From positions 78,079,683 through 78,143,682 of the forward strand of contig JASWHV010000001.1 of assembly GCA_030760725.1 (NCBI GenBank): a stretch of DNA of 64,000 bases, in the 5' to 3' direction. Positions 33,953 to 45,829 of this stretch are shown piece after piece. The notes under the pieces were generated by a model. The model worked only from the letters and a program-made list of their open reading frames with translations, had not been told where the DNA came from and ran no database searches. Position 1 is the stretch's first letter. Each line of letters starts with the position of its first letter. Source of the stretch: Neostapfia colusana (lineage: Eukaryota > Streptophyta > Magnoliopsida > Poales > Poaceae). Made by a program: the position numbers and the translations under genes.

Positions 33953-36900
33953 TGTAAGGGCCTAAGTTTTTGCACACATTCGAAGTGTTCATCACACCAC
34001 ACACACCTCATTTGAGGAAAGTTTATGAACACCTTTGAAGAGCAAGTAAACACCATCAACATAGTCATTAGATGATAAACTCACAAAATGCAAAAGTGGT
34101 ACTTCCCACATGCATCATATAGGGGCTGAGCATATGAAAAACTTCTACACCTTGCTAGGGATGCTCATGCCAAGCTTCACCCAAATCAAAAACCTTTTGA
34201 GGTATTTTTGGGGTATAATTAGAAAGAGGCTAGTTTGAACTTAAATTCAAATTCAAAATCCCTTCATCACATGAATTCAAAAGTGGAATTCATATTCACA
34301 CTCAGCACATTATTGTGAGCTCACACACCAATTTTCACTCCATTTGGTGTTAATCTTGACATGAGCTAGTGTGGCTAAATTCAAATCAAATTTGAATTTC
34401 AGATTCACATTTGCTGCAAATTGATCAAATCAAATCACACTTTGAATTATTCAAAGTCAATTGGCTATTTTGAAGTTTGATCAACTCACAAAGAGTATTA
34501 AGGTCCCTACTGTTTTCAACAGTGGAGAAAGTTAATTTGTGAGGTTAAAAATGAGGGGTGGGACCCTCCTGTCAGCCTCCTAGTTGATCAACTGACTGAA
34601 GAATATCAGTTCCTCAGTTTCCAGGGCTGGTTCTGCGATCGCCACCGAGCCAACGCCAGCGCCAGCAGCTGCTTCCAGTGTTTCGTCGTGCTAGCACGCT
34701 CGCCCGGTCCTTATCTCCACAGCCGAGCGCCACAGTCCAAGTTCTTCACCTTCTCATTACCGCACACGAGCTCGATCGCCGGCTCCCACGAAAACACACC
34801 CGAATACCGCCACTTTCCATTTCCGATCGCCCACGCTAGCTAAGCCTCGGTTGCTCGAGCTGTCCACACAAAAAAGCTTCGCCCACACATGCTCTACCGT
34901 GCTATCACCACCCCTCTGATGTTCTTAGCCCGTGTTGCTTGCAAAGCAACGATCGCCGCCGAGCACCGAAGAGAAACTGGCGGAAGTTATTTCGGTCCAC
35001 CGTGGACAGCGAGCTACGAGCCTCTTCGCCACCACTTCGCTACACGAAAGAGGTGCGCTTGCATGTCCTGATAACATAGCCGTTGGCCATTTAACGTTTG
35101 CTAGCACCGATAGCACGAAGTTTACCGTTTACCGAAACATAGTTCACTCGTGGAAGGCTCGGTCTCAACCAAAATTCGGGTTAAGCTTTTCACCACCTTC
35201 CTCACGTCCTAGCGGTCATCCTCAAAGAAGAATCAACGGAAACCGTGGAGGATCGTCTATGTTAGAGCTGTTTTTCTCACCGCCGGCAAAAATATCACCT
35301 CGGCTCACCGTCGAGGATGTAGTTGCCGACGTTTCCAGCCCCAAAGCATCTTCATTTCATGTTCTACACATGCCACTGATTCTCTAGGGCTAAGGAACTG
35401 AAGCTTTAGTGGGGAAATGATGGTTTCCGATGTCACCGGAACCCTAACCTCCGCTGCTACCGTCGCGCACCCCTTTCCGGCGATCGTCGGCTGCCGGCAA
35501 CCCTACCAAGGAGCTCAGCGGGTCTGAATATGGGGGGGGGGGGGCGAGTAGGTGGTCGGGAGGTGGCCAGGAAACTGATTCCGGCAACCCTCGCCGGAGG
35601 GCGCTGCCGGGGGACTCTGTTGGCGCGAGGTGAAGAAGCTCTGCACCGTGGGGCCCACCTGCAGGGATTTAAATATTTCCCGAATTTCAGTTTCTAGTTC
35701 AAACATCAAACCAACATAACTTTGGCTAGGAAACTCCAAATCGAGTGAACCAAATTTTGTTGGATTCAACTCTCTGTGTACTTTACAACAAATCAAGTTT
35801 CACTTCATGAAAACCTTTATTTCTTCAGAATTAATTCTTCAAAATTTAAAATGTTTAAAATTTTAGCTGGAGAACCCTTTATTGGAAAATTCTGAAGATT
35901 GGCTAGGATGTTCACCAAAATATCCCTGAGCTACCATAAAACTTTCAGATCAATTTGAGCTCATTTGATCCGCCTAATGGTGTGATTAATAAAGCTGTTC
36001 CAGAGAAAATGGAAAATGTCCAGAAACATTTTCATAATTTTTCTCGAATTGTTTAGCTCATGTCTTTGGTTAGGAATATTCAAATTAAGTGAAACCAACT
36101 TCATTAGAATATTTGGAAAATCTAGTTTCGATAAAGTCTTAGCTTGCTCCATGAAAATCCCTAGAACACCCTAAGAGCTCCAAGTAAGGCCAAATACACA
36201 ATTATTTGTGGAGGGCTCAAATGAGTTTTACTGCAAATGAAATTTTGCCAAGTTTCAGTTTAGGTTGTATCCAAACCACAGTAAAAATTTCAGAGCCATT
36301 GGTCCTGTCTAGCAGTACTTATAGTCTTAACAAATTCAACATCAAATTCAAATGCATTCAAATTGACATATACACATGTTTATCTCATGTAGTCACTAAG
36401 GTTGAGGAGGAGCCAGAAGTCTTAGACTTCATAACTCCGGAGGAACAGCTAGCCTACGACCAACAGGAGCAAGGAAACCTCTGGTTTGCATTAACCATTT
36501 TATAATTTTTACTGTTTTGAGAACTTACTTTGAGTATCCACCTTACTTATGCATTAGTCTTGTTTGAAAAACCAAATGCATAGCCAACAAAACCCTGGTT
36601 TGGGCTTAGGTTTTCAAACCTAGAGTAGCCACTGCAATTCAAAACTAGGGTAGGATTTGGTACAAGTCGAGTAGTTGGAACTGCTCGCGAGAATAGGCTA
36701 GAGGCACACTACTCGGGTAAAGATAGAAAATGGAACACATGGCAAGAAAAATGAGACCGAGCGGAGAGTAAGGGCAGCAGGACTTTGGGGACTGGGTGCC
36801 GTAGATCCGCTTGTGTTGGTTGAGGACCGAGCCGTGTGCGGTCCTATTGAACAAGCTAGAACAGTACCGAAGACCTACCGGATGTATGGGAACTGGAAAA

Positions 36901-37880
36901 CCGATGTAATTCGGGTAGCTAGGTGTTAAGGCATAGCTGGTCGTTCAGACGGTAGGTTAAGAGCTTGAGGTGTAAATCGGCTAGCGGCACTGTGGGTGCG
37001 CGCGCAGATACCTCTTGCTCGGGACGATTGGACCAGCTCAACATTTGGCTAACGGATGAAAGGTGGTTGCTTACGACGTCCGTGATGGTTGCTGTAGGCA
37101 ACATCAGGTACGAGCGTACGTGACAAGCTATTCGGGTAACCCTGCAGGTATAAATCGATTATAATCGCCGTCCCTCGTGGTCAGTGAGTACCACTTGTTC
37201 ACTATATCGTGACGTAGAAAGAACAGGCTAGATTCATGTTAAAAGTTTGCTGATTTGAAGGATGGACCTTGATTGTTAATGAAGTGCTATAGTTTAGAGC
37301 TAATTAAAGTTCTTTTCAACCTTGGGCAAAGCACATGAGGGAAATGTGTTTCTTGTTTGATCGCGGCTCTCTTATGTGCCTTCGCGTGAGGTTTTCCACA
37401 ACTGGCTGCTAAAACTTGAAAGTAATATTCATTAGGTCTGTCCTTTGCAACTTACATTTCCATTTACTCTGTATTCCAGCATGTAGAAGTTTCAGGTATA
37501 GGAAAGACGGGTCAGTCTTCCTGAGCCATCGTGCTCACTGCTTGTGTTTGAAGCTTTTGCAGGATGTTATGAGGAGGAGACTCCCGAGGAGGAGACGGGA
37601 GCCCAAGAGGGCAACCCCGTCGAATGGGAGATGTGCACCCCGCCGTGTTACTGTGTGTGTGTGCTAGCGGGAAAACGTTCACGGGCTGAACTTGAACTCG
37701 GTGCTTAGTCTAAGCCCGTGAGTTTGGACTGAACATATTTTGTTGTAAACATGTCTATAAACTCCTTTCTGTAATAAAACTTTCCTTCCGCTTTGTACTT
37801 TTTACGTGTGTTATCCGGTGCTGTGCAAAACAGCACCCCTCAGTGTGATCCTGGCTCGACGAGGCCGTGAGGCCCTCGCA
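33953..37880 (+). repeat. Family-B solo LTR, complete (3,928 bp)
   Basis: Bounded by perfect ACCGG duplications, starting TGTAAGGGCC and ending GCCCTCGCA. This gives the full-length reference for family B in this window. It contains AT-rich 5' sequence, a GC-rich block (34620-35640) with a run of 13 G (35532-35544), an acidic exon-like segment (36390-36475), the GTCGAGTAGTTGGAA and TCGTGACGTAG blocks, and AATAAAACTTTCC (about 37773) as polyadenylation candidate. There is no internal region, PBS or ORF of a polyprotein, so the original element was reduced by LTR-LTR recombination. Confidence 0.93.
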
Positions 37881-39330
37881 ACCGGGCCGTTGAGTTTGCC
37901 ATTGAACTTGAACCCATAGCAGCCCCAATCTCTAAATGACCATACCCAATGTCAAGCGAAGAGTTATCTGAAATGAAGAAACGATTAAAGAAACTTCTTG
38001 ACAAGGGTTTCATTCGCCCAAGCTCATCTCCTTGGGGTTGTCCTGCTCTCTTTGTCAAGAAGAAAGATGACACATTGAGGATGTGTGTTGACTATCGTCC
38101 ATTGAATGTCATCACCATCAAGAATAAGTATCCACTTCCAAGGATTGATATTCTCTTTGACCAACATGTTGGTGCTTGTTTCTTCTCCAAGATTGATTTG
38201 CAACTGGGGTACCATCAAATTAAAATCAGAGAAGAGGACATTCCAAAAATGGCTTTTTCTACCCGTTACAGTCTCTATGAGTTTCTTCTTGTGTCTTTCG
38301 GCCTCACAAATCCTCCAGCATACTTTATGTACCTGATGAACAGTATTTTTACAGAGGAAAATGATGTCTTTGTAGTGGTTTTCATTGATGACATTACTGT
38401 TTACTCGAGGACCGAGGAACAGCATGCACACCATCTTCGTGTTGTGATAAAATGACTACGAGAACATTGCCTTTATGTCAAGTTTAGTAAATATGAGTTC
38501 TTGTTGCGTGAAGTGGCTTTTATTGGGCATATCATCTCTGAGCATGGTATCACGGTTCACCATTCCAATGTTGACCAAGTTCTTTGTTGGAAGCAGCCCT
38601 CTAATATCACTGAAACCCGAAGTTTCTTTGGACTTGCTGGTTATTACCGTCGTTTCATCAAGGACTTCTTTAGAATTGCAAAACCCATGACTAATCTGCT
38701 GCAAAAAGGTGTTAAATTTGAGTGGACAACAGATTGCGAGCAAGCTTTTCATACCTTAAAAAACTCTTCTTACAACAGCCCCCGTTCTTGCTCAACCCAA
38801 TGTCAATAAGAGCTTCGATGTTTATTGTGATGCCTCAAGTATTGGACTTGATTGTGTTCTCATGCAAGAAGGGCGGGACGTTGTTTATGCCTCCCGTCGA
38901 CTGAAGCTTCATGAAAAGAACTACCCTAACCATGATTTTGAGCTTACCGTTGTTGTTCCAGCTCTAAAATTTGGTGGCATTATCTCCCGTGTAAGACTTG
39001 CACTATCTTCATCGATCACAAAAGTCTTAAGTATATCTTCACCCAGGTTGATCTGAATCTGAGACAAAGAAAATGGTTGGATCTGATTAAGGGCTACAAT
39101 TCCGAGATACATTTCCATCCCGTAAGGCCAATGTGGTTGCCGATGCCTTGAGCCGTAAGAGCCATTGCAATTGGTTAACCATTGAAGCCGGAATGAACAC
39201 ACTATGTGATGAGTTTCAGAGACTTAGCATGGAGATTGTTGAGGATTTCTTGCTACTCTATCACCGTTATCTTAAAACTTCGTTCGATCTCATCTTGTTG
39301 GCAGTGACTCTTTCCCTTAGTTTTTGAATC
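37881..39330 (+). pseudogene. pol: Element C reverse transcriptase and RNase H, integrase missing
   Basis: Continues the element C polyprotein after the solo LTR. Blocks: VEFAIELEPIAAPIS, FIRPSSSPWGCPALFVKKKD, MCVDYRPLN, FSKIDLQLGYHQIKI, the catalytic FVVVFIDDIT, SFFGLAGYYRRFI, and RNase H CDASSIGLDCVLMQEG and VADALSRKSHCN. In-frame stops and shifts occur, for example near 38453, 38790 and 38985. After RNase H only about 170 bases remain before the purine tract, where about 1.5 kb of integrase is expected. Integrase has been deleted. Clade resembles Tekay/Del from the RT wording. Confidence 0.88.
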
Positions 39331-39348
39331 TATGGACGAGATTCTTTT

Positions 39349-39362
39349 AAGGTGGGGAGGAT
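39349..39362 (+). other. Polypurine tract of element C
   Basis: AAGGTGGGGAGGAT directly before the LTR start. It follows GACGAGATTCTTTTAAGG, the same context as in element A (GACGAGATTTCTTTTAAGG), which supports a related chromovirus. Confidence 0.75.
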
Positions 39363-40561
39363 TGTCACACCCCAATTTGTTAAACCATTCAGCAGCTCAA
39401 TCTTAGAATAAAGGAGTGCCAATAACAAATTTTGCAATCAGCAATTGGATCGAGTTCAAATTCAGGTTCATAAGTTAAATATTGGTCCGATCAAGCCTTG
39501 TGAAGAAAGCCAAATCAATTCCACTAAAGTGTAACTAAAACTTTTTATTATATTCGGCATGATGAAAGATAGTTTTGGTGATTTTCCCAAGATCTTATGG
39601 TGAAGTTTGCAACACGTAAAAATTCAGCAAAATCTTCAATCTCACCTACATTGCCAGATTTGTAGTTTACATTGTATGGCGAATCAGAAAAAGTTACACA
39701 ACAAAAATTGTTCATTATTACTTATCTAGGCCGGCGCAAATTTTCATAATTTTCTGGGAAGTGGAACATGGTTTATGGGATAAATAGAGAAGCACTATAG
39801 ATAAATTTTTGAGAAATCTGGAAGTTTGAAACACAGAAGCTTGGGCTGATGGGCGTGCCAGAGGCTGCCTGGTGAGCTGCCCTCAATAAAACTCTCTCCC
39901 TTGAGTCTTAAGAACACACTTCTCCTGATCCTTTTCCCTCACCTGAGCTCTCTCCTTGCCTCCTCTCTATTCTCTACAAAGAAGCACCTGTAGCTCACCA
40001 TTGCTGCCACAATTCAGGCTTTTTCTTGCAAATCTCAGTTAAGCTTTCTCTAGCAAAGGTGATCTCGCTGCATTTTCCTCGGGTTTTACCACTGTATTCT
40101 TCCTTCACATGGCTGTTCTTGTTTAACAAGGGCTGAAGATGCTGCTGTTCTTGTGATTTGTCCTCTGGAAATTTGTTTCTGTGCATCAGATTTAACATGC
40201 ATAATGTAAAATCCATAGCAAACTGAATACTGCTCCGAAAAATACAAAATAAATTTTGTTAGAACACTAATCACAAGATCTATGCATGTCAACAATATTC
40301 ATGTCATGTTTAAGCTCAGATCTACCACTAAAATTACTTTTGCTCATATGTTCTTCATGCTTTCCACTGACTATTTCAGATCCTGTGGCATTGAGCTCTT
40401 CCATGTAGCTTCTAGCCACTGCCTGTGATGTATATGGCATTTTGTAGCTCAAGTTATATGTAAAAAATTGCAATATGTGTATTTTCTAGTGATTGACATG
40501 GTTTAAACCATGATAAATGAAATAAGAGTTCTAAAATGGTAAAACTTGTTCTGAGAGCCTC
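39363..40561 (+). repeat. Element C 3' LTR, interrupted by LTR E
   Basis: Starts TGTCACACCCCAATTTG after the polypurine tract. No coding content. An ATAAATAGAG TATA-like motif lies near 39780, followed by a pyrimidine-rich stretch (39885-39990). LTR E begins at 40562. Where LTR C resumes is not visible, so its length is unknown. Confidence 0.7.
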
Positions 40562-41294
40562 TGTAACACCCTGTTTTACATCTAGGTCTAGAGGAGAATT
40601 TAAAACTTTGAAACACATGTGAAACTCATTTGAAGTCGGATTTGAAATCAGAAACAATAAAATCAAATTGAAAAGGAAAATCGATATAAACGGACAACTT
40701 GGGCCGAAACTCATTTTCTTCCCCAGCAGCCCAAGCCCACCCGCGCATTGGATTCCTTCTCTTCTCACTGACTGGTGGGACCCACACATCAGCTTCTAAT
40801 TCTTGTCTTTCTTTCCCCTCCCTCCCCAAATCGGGCTCTCGCGAGAACCTAAACCCGCCGCCTCTACCCCCTCTGGTCCGGCGCTCCCAACTGCCACCTC
40901 GCCCACCTCCTACTTGGCTCCTCCTCGCCTCGCCAGTGCACCTCGCCCCTCTCCTCCCCGCCTCCTTCCCCGATGTGCCGCCCGCTCGAGCCCGCGCTGC
41001 CATCCTTCACCAATCCCACGCCACCTCGCCTCGCCCGCCTCTCCCGAGGCCACCACCCCCACGGATCCCACCGCCTCCATCTGCCGACCGCTAAACCCTT
41101 GCTCCACCTCGTCGCCTTCGACCCCACCGCTTGCCCTGCCACCTCTCATCCAGCTGCGCCCTGCGCCTCTGGCCTGGCGCCATCCCTGCAATTCTTCTCC
41201 TCAGCACTGCCTCCTCCCTGACCTCACCCCGACCGCTGCGCGCCGCATCCGCCCCGCCCCGTGCCTCGGCCAGCGCGTTCCTCCCGGTCGCCTC
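40562..41294 (+). repeat. LTR E, 5' part (Tekay-related), split by CRM element
   Basis: Starts TGTAACACCCTG and follows the element A LTR plan in diverged form: GAATTTAAAA near the start, GGGCCGAAAC (40703), CACTGACTGGTGGGACCC (40767), then a C-rich block. The C-rich block from about 40870 could belong to the LTR or to captured gene sequence. The CRM-type element inserted after GCCTC at 41290-41294, and the sequence resumes at 48705. Confidence 0.6.
41290..41294 (+). repeat. Target-site duplication GCCTC of the CRM element (left)
   Basis: GCCTC is repeated exactly at 48705-48709 on the other side of the CRM-type element, which defines both ends. Confidence 0.93.
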
Positions 41295-42228
41295 TGATGT
41301 GTACAGGGGTCCCGATCTTCTGAAAGGTTCTGATAACTCCCGATTTGGTGGAGACTTGACACAAATCGATCCGGCTTCCGAACAACACGTTCTAAACCCT
41401 GCAATCGCAGCACCACATCTCCTCAGATTATCAACCGACATTGCGCTGGTCACCTCGCCGAGAAGGCTAATCCTTGCCTGTGAATCGAAGAACACAAGCA
41501 AGAACAAGAAAGAATGCAACCAAATTGCTGAAAGATATGAAGCACTCAAGTTGGGGTCTCACAAACCAATGAACGGCAAAACTGTTCTTGACAGAATAAT
41601 CTAAGCAAAACCCAGCTGTTTGTGATGGCGGCTAGGGGGTATAAAGGAGGTGGAGGACGACCAGGGGGGTGCTGGGGTCGTTACCTAACCCTAAGACACG
41701 TACATAATGGACTTGGACTCGATACAAGGCCCAATGGCCCAACTAGGTGATGCAACACCCTGACAGACTCTAAACTTTATATTGTTTCGAAGTTTCCCTT
41801 CGACTCCGAGGGAATTTTGACGTGGTGCCAGATTCATTGTAAAGTTTATTCTCTCAGGTTTCCGTGCATATGTATAACGTCAAAAACGGAGTCTGTATGC
41901 CTCCTGTGCATCCATTTTAAGGTGGACTGCTCCTGGGCCCGAGTTGGACTCGAGTTTGAGTTGGGCTCGGTCTCTAACTTCTTGTTGGCGTATTTTCTGG
42001 TCCTCCACGCCTCCAAACCCCTCTCCATGTATCTCCATGTCCTCTCCATGGTTCCTAATCATAATTAATCCATTAGGTAGCAACATACTCTCAAAATTCA
42101 CATATAAAGAATTGTTCAGAAACGAGCTCACCTCTAAATTCAATTGTCGTGCTCGAGCTCTAGTAATTGGACCTTGCATGTCTACCATGTGAGTGTTGCG
42201 TATATCTGCAGGAGTGATGTCCACATCA
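41295..42228 (-). repeat. CRM 3' LTR
   Basis: 934 bases, TGATGTGTAC to GTCCACATCA on the plus strand. The pol frame continues about 350 bases into this LTR (to 41880). The opposite LTR has the same length. Confidence 0.92.
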
Positions 42229-42743
42229 TCCTCCCCCTCTTGCATTAGAGTCGTCCTCGACTCAAACTCATCTTCTTCTCCCAAATATGGCCTCAAATCT
42301 GAAATGTTAAAGTTGGGACTAACCCCAAACTCGGGAGGCAACTCAAGTTTATATGCATTATCATTAATCTTCTCAAGTATTTTAAAAGGACCATCAGCTC
42401 TAGGCATCAATTTAGACTTTCTCAGTTCTGGAAATCTATCCTTTCTCAAGTGTAACCAAACTAAATCACCCGGTTCAAGTATAACTTCCTGCCTACCTTT
42501 ACTACCAGCAATTCTATATTTTTCATTCATCTTTTCAATGTTGTGTTTAGTGGTCTCATGAATTTTCAAAATAAAATCAGCACGTTCCTTTGCATCATTA
42601 TGAGCTCTCTCACTAGTAGGTAAAGGCAAGATATCAATAGGAGCACGAGGATTGAATCCATACACTACCCGAAAAGGACTTACCTTGGTGGTAGAATGTG
42701 TTGCCCGATTATATGCAAACTCCACATGTGGCAAACATTCTTC
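41880..42743 (-). pseudogene. pol: CRM integrase C-terminus running into the LTR
   Basis: In-frame continuation of integrase after a TGA (42744-42746). It contains HVEFAYNRATHSTTKVSPF, the PGDLVWLHLRKDRFPELR module, LMPRADGPFKILEKINDNAY and FNISDLRPYLGEEDE. The polypurine tract itself is translated (QEGED), and the frame enters the LTR as DVDITPADIRN, then GPITRARARQLN, ending at 41880. That pol reads through the polypurine tract into the 3' LTR is seen directly. A similar arrangement is known for part of the CRM clade. The C-terminal part may serve in targeting, but a CR motif is not obvious to me. Confidence 0.8.
42229..42241 (-). other. CRM polypurine tract
   Basis: On the minus strand AAGAGGGGGAGGA precedes the 3' LTR start TGATGTGG. 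It is also coding in the pol frame. Confidence 0.85.
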
Positions 42744-43742
42744 TCACATCTTTAAATTTTTCTTCAAAACAGCTCGGAACATGGTGCCCAAAGTGCGGTT
42801 CACTACTTCTGTTTGCCCATCAGTTTGTGGGTGACATGTTGTAGAGAACAACAGTTTTGTACCCAACTTGTTCCATAGGGTGCGCCAAAAGTGACTCAAA
42901 AATTTAGCATCACGATCTGAAACAATAGTAGAAGGCATACCATGCAAGCGAACAATCTCTTTGAAAAAAAGGTCGGCAATATGTACAACATCATCACTTT
43001 TCTGACACGGTATAAAATGTGCCATCTTAGAAAAACGATCCACCACAACAAAAATGTTGTCCCTCCCCCTCTTAGTCCTAGGCAATCCCAAAACAAAGTC
43101 CATAGAGATATCCTCCCAAGGAATGGAAGGAGTGGGAAGAGGCATGTATAAACCATGTGGATTCAAACGGGACTTAGCTTTCTGACATGTGGTGCAGCGA
43201 GCCACAAACCGCTCTACATCTCTCCTCATATTTGGCCAAAAGGAATGTGTGGCCAGAACATCCTCCGTCTTCTTTGAACCAAAATGGCCCATCAAACCTC
43301 CACCATGTGCCTCATGTAATAACAAAAGACGAATGGAACCAACTGGAATGCATAGGCGGTTAGCTCTAAACAAGAATCCATCATCCAGTACAAATTTATT
43401 CCAGGTATGACCTTTTCTACAATGCAGCAACACATCTTTAAAATCAGCATCAAGAGCATATTGTTCTTTAATTGATTCAAGTCCAAAAATTTGACAATCA
43501 AGTTGGGACAGCATATTATATCGTCTAGACAATGCATCAGTGATCAAATTATCCTTCTCTTTCTTATGTTTAATGACATAAGGAAAAGACACAATAAATT
43601 CAATCCATTTTGCATGTCTATGATTCAGATTATTTTGAGAACGAATATGCTTTAGCGATTCATGATCAGAATGAATAACAAATTCTTTAGGCCATAAATA
43701 ATGACGCCATGTCTCTAAGCATCGTATGAGAGCATAAAATTA
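42744..43742 (-). pseudogene. pol: CRM RNase H end and integrase core
   Basis: Runs from the TAA at 43740-43742 to the TGA at 42744-42746. After the stop the RNase H end is still readable (HYLWPKEFVIHSDHESLKHI), then LITDALSRRYNMLSQL and the integrase zinc-binding region (HEAHGGGLMGHFGSKK to CTTCQKAKS). The core has MDFVLGLPRTKRG, VSDRDAKFLSHFW and HPQTDGQTEVVNR, so all three DDE residues are kept. Without the two stops this would be one frame with its neighbours. Role in the family: insertion of the cDNA into nuclear chromatin. Confidence 0.88.
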
Positions 43743-45179
43743 TTTATCATATGTGGAGTAATTCAGGACAGGACCATTAAGTTTTTCACTAAAGTATGCA
43801 ACCGGTTTACCACCATGCAGTAAGACACCACCAATGCCAACTCCACTAGCATCACATTCAAGTTCAAAAGTCTTACTAAAATCAGGAAGTTGCAGCAATG
43901 GTGCATGTGTAAGCTTGTCCTTCAAGGTGTCAAAGGACTCCTCTTGTGTTTTCCCCCAATGGAACACCACACCTTTCTTAGTCAACTCATGCAATGGGGC
44001 AGCAATTGTGCTAAAATACTTGATGAAACGTCGGTAGAAACCTGCAAGACCAAGAAAACTCCTTACCTGTGTGATGGCTTGAGGTATTGGCCAGCTCTTG
44101 ATCGCTTGAATTTTCATCTCATCCACCTCAATTCCCTGTGGAGTCACAACATAGCCAAGAAAGGAAACTCGATTCGTAGAAAAGATGCACATCTCAAGGT
44201 TACCAAATAAACGTGCATCTCTCAAAGCATTAAAAACAGCACGTAAATGATCCATATGTTCATCCAATGACTTGCTATAAATCAAGATATCATCAAAGTA
44301 AACCACCACAAATTTTCCAATAAAAGCTCTCAAGACCTCATTCATCAAACGCATGAATGTACATGGTGCATTAGTTAATCCAAAAGGCATTACAAACCAC
44401 TCATACAACCCAAATTTGGTTTTGAAAGCTGTTTTCCATTCATCTCCCAATTTCATTCTTATTTGGTGGTAACCACTACGCAAGTCAACCTTAGTGAAAA
44501 TTATAGAACCACACAACTCATCAAGCATGTCGTCTAGCCTAGGATTAGGATGACGATACCTTATAGTAATATTGTTAATGGCTCTACAATCAACACACAT
44601 ACGCCAAGTACCATTTTTCTTAGGAACCAAAAGTACAGGAATAGCACAAGGACTAAGGCTTTCACGTACATACCCACGGTCCAAAAGGTCTTGGACTTGC
44701 CGTTGAATTTCCTTAGTCTCCTTGGGGTTGGTCCTATATGCAGCACGGTTTGGCAAAATTGCACCTGGAATCAAATCAATTTGATGTTCAATCCCTCTCA
44801 AAGGTGGAAGTCCCGGGGGTATCTCAGCTGGAAAAATATCCTCATACTCTTGCAACAAGTTAGTAACTGCTGGAGGCAAAGACCTAGCAATATCATCAAT
44901 GGAGAACAAAACTTGTTTGCACATCAATGCACAGCAAATATCACGATCATAAATTTCAGCAAGGTCTGATTTTGTAGCAATCATTACACGACCCTTCAAT
45001 TTAATTCCCTCAGTCTTAGAACTAGGTGTAGATCTCTCATTATTTGGTGGTAACACAGAATTAATGACTTGTTGATTTTCTGATTTAGAACTACTAGAAA
45101 TTCCAGCTCTCTCCCTATCAGCTTGTACAATTTCAGCAGGAGTCAAAGGTAGCAAAGTAATTTTCTTTCCTTTATGCAT
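43740..45179 (-). pseudogene. pol: CRM reverse transcriptase and RNase H start
   Basis: 479 codons. Starts in the spacer after protease (GKKITLLPLTPAEIVQ), then FPAEIPPGLPPLRGIEHQID, AAYRTNPKETKEIQRQVQDL, MCVDCRAINNITIRYRHPNP, FTKVDLRSGYHQIRM, FGLTNAPCTFMRLMNEVL, the catalytic FVVVYFDDILIYS, SFLGLAGFYRRFI and RNase H LECDASGVGIGGVLL. It ends at a TAA replacing the usual Glu codon after STYDK. It is separated from protease by a one-base loss near 45179. The ATG at 45179 is internal. Confidence 0.92.
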
Positions 45180-45829
45180 AAAAGTATATTATTACTTCTA
45201 CCATGGTGCAAAGCATCCTTATCATGTTCCCAAGGTCGACCCAATAAAATTGAACATGCTTGCATGGGTACCACATCACAATCAACGGAATCAACATATG
45301 TACCAATGGAAAACGGAATTCTGCAAGTTTGTGTTACCTTAGCTCTTCCATAATCATTCAACCATTGAATATAGTATGGATGTGGGTGTGGTCGTGTATT
45401 CAAGCTAAGCTTCTTGACCAATTCAGAACTCACCAAGTTGTTGCAGCTTCCTCCATCAATGATGACACGTGCTCGCCGGTTCTTGATGACAAAGAAAATC
45501 TGAAACAAATTATGGTGTTGTAATGTATCAAGTTGTTGTACCTGTGTGTTCAGCACCCGCTGCAAAACGGAATTCTGCAAGTTTGTGTTACCTTAGCTCT
45601 TCCATAATCATTCAACCATTGAATATAGTATGGATGTGGGTGTGGTCGTGTATTCAAGCTAAGCTTCTTGACCAATTCAGAACTCACCAAGTTGTTGCAG
45701 CTTCCTCCATCAATGATGACACGTGCTCGCCGGTTCTTGATGACAAAGAAAATCTGAAACAAATTATGGCGTTGTAATCTATCAAGTTGTTGTACCTGTG
45801 TGTTCAGCACCCACTGCACAATGATGTTC
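45143..45829 (-). pseudogene. CRM protease region with internal duplication
   Basis: Aspartic-protease-like region: VLNTQVQQLD, HNLFQIFFVIKNRRARVIID, GGSCNNLVSSELVKKLSL, RPHPHPYYIQWLNDYG, then VDCDVVPMQACSILLGRPWE and HHGRSNNILL. The catalytic motif is the IDGGS type. A 254-base tandem duplication repeats the first part of this region. Because 254 is not a multiple of three, it shifts the frame and gives two partial proteases in different frames. Confidence 0.85.
45310..45817 (-). repeat. 254-bp tandem duplication inside CRM protease
   Basis: 45310-45563 and 45564-45817 are direct repeats differing at only about three positions (for example CACCCGCTGC against CACCCACTGC). The high identity shows a duplication that is young relative to the LTR divergence. 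Confidence 0.95.

Noticed and set aside
34889..35387. Protein frame in the GC-rich part of the family-B solo LTR
   Set aside because: No domain is recognisable and it lies in a non-coding LTR. The matching regions of the other family-B copies do not keep the frame.
40557..40561. GCCTC before LTR E taken as part of the CRM duplication
   Set aside because: The same five bases occur here by coincidence. The CRM ends are defined by 41290-41294 and 48705-48709, which abut its LTRs.
40699..41297. Overlapping Pro/Ser/Ala-rich frames in the C-rich part of LTR E
   Set aside because: Several long frames overlap on both strands because GC-rich DNA has few stops. None has a family signature.
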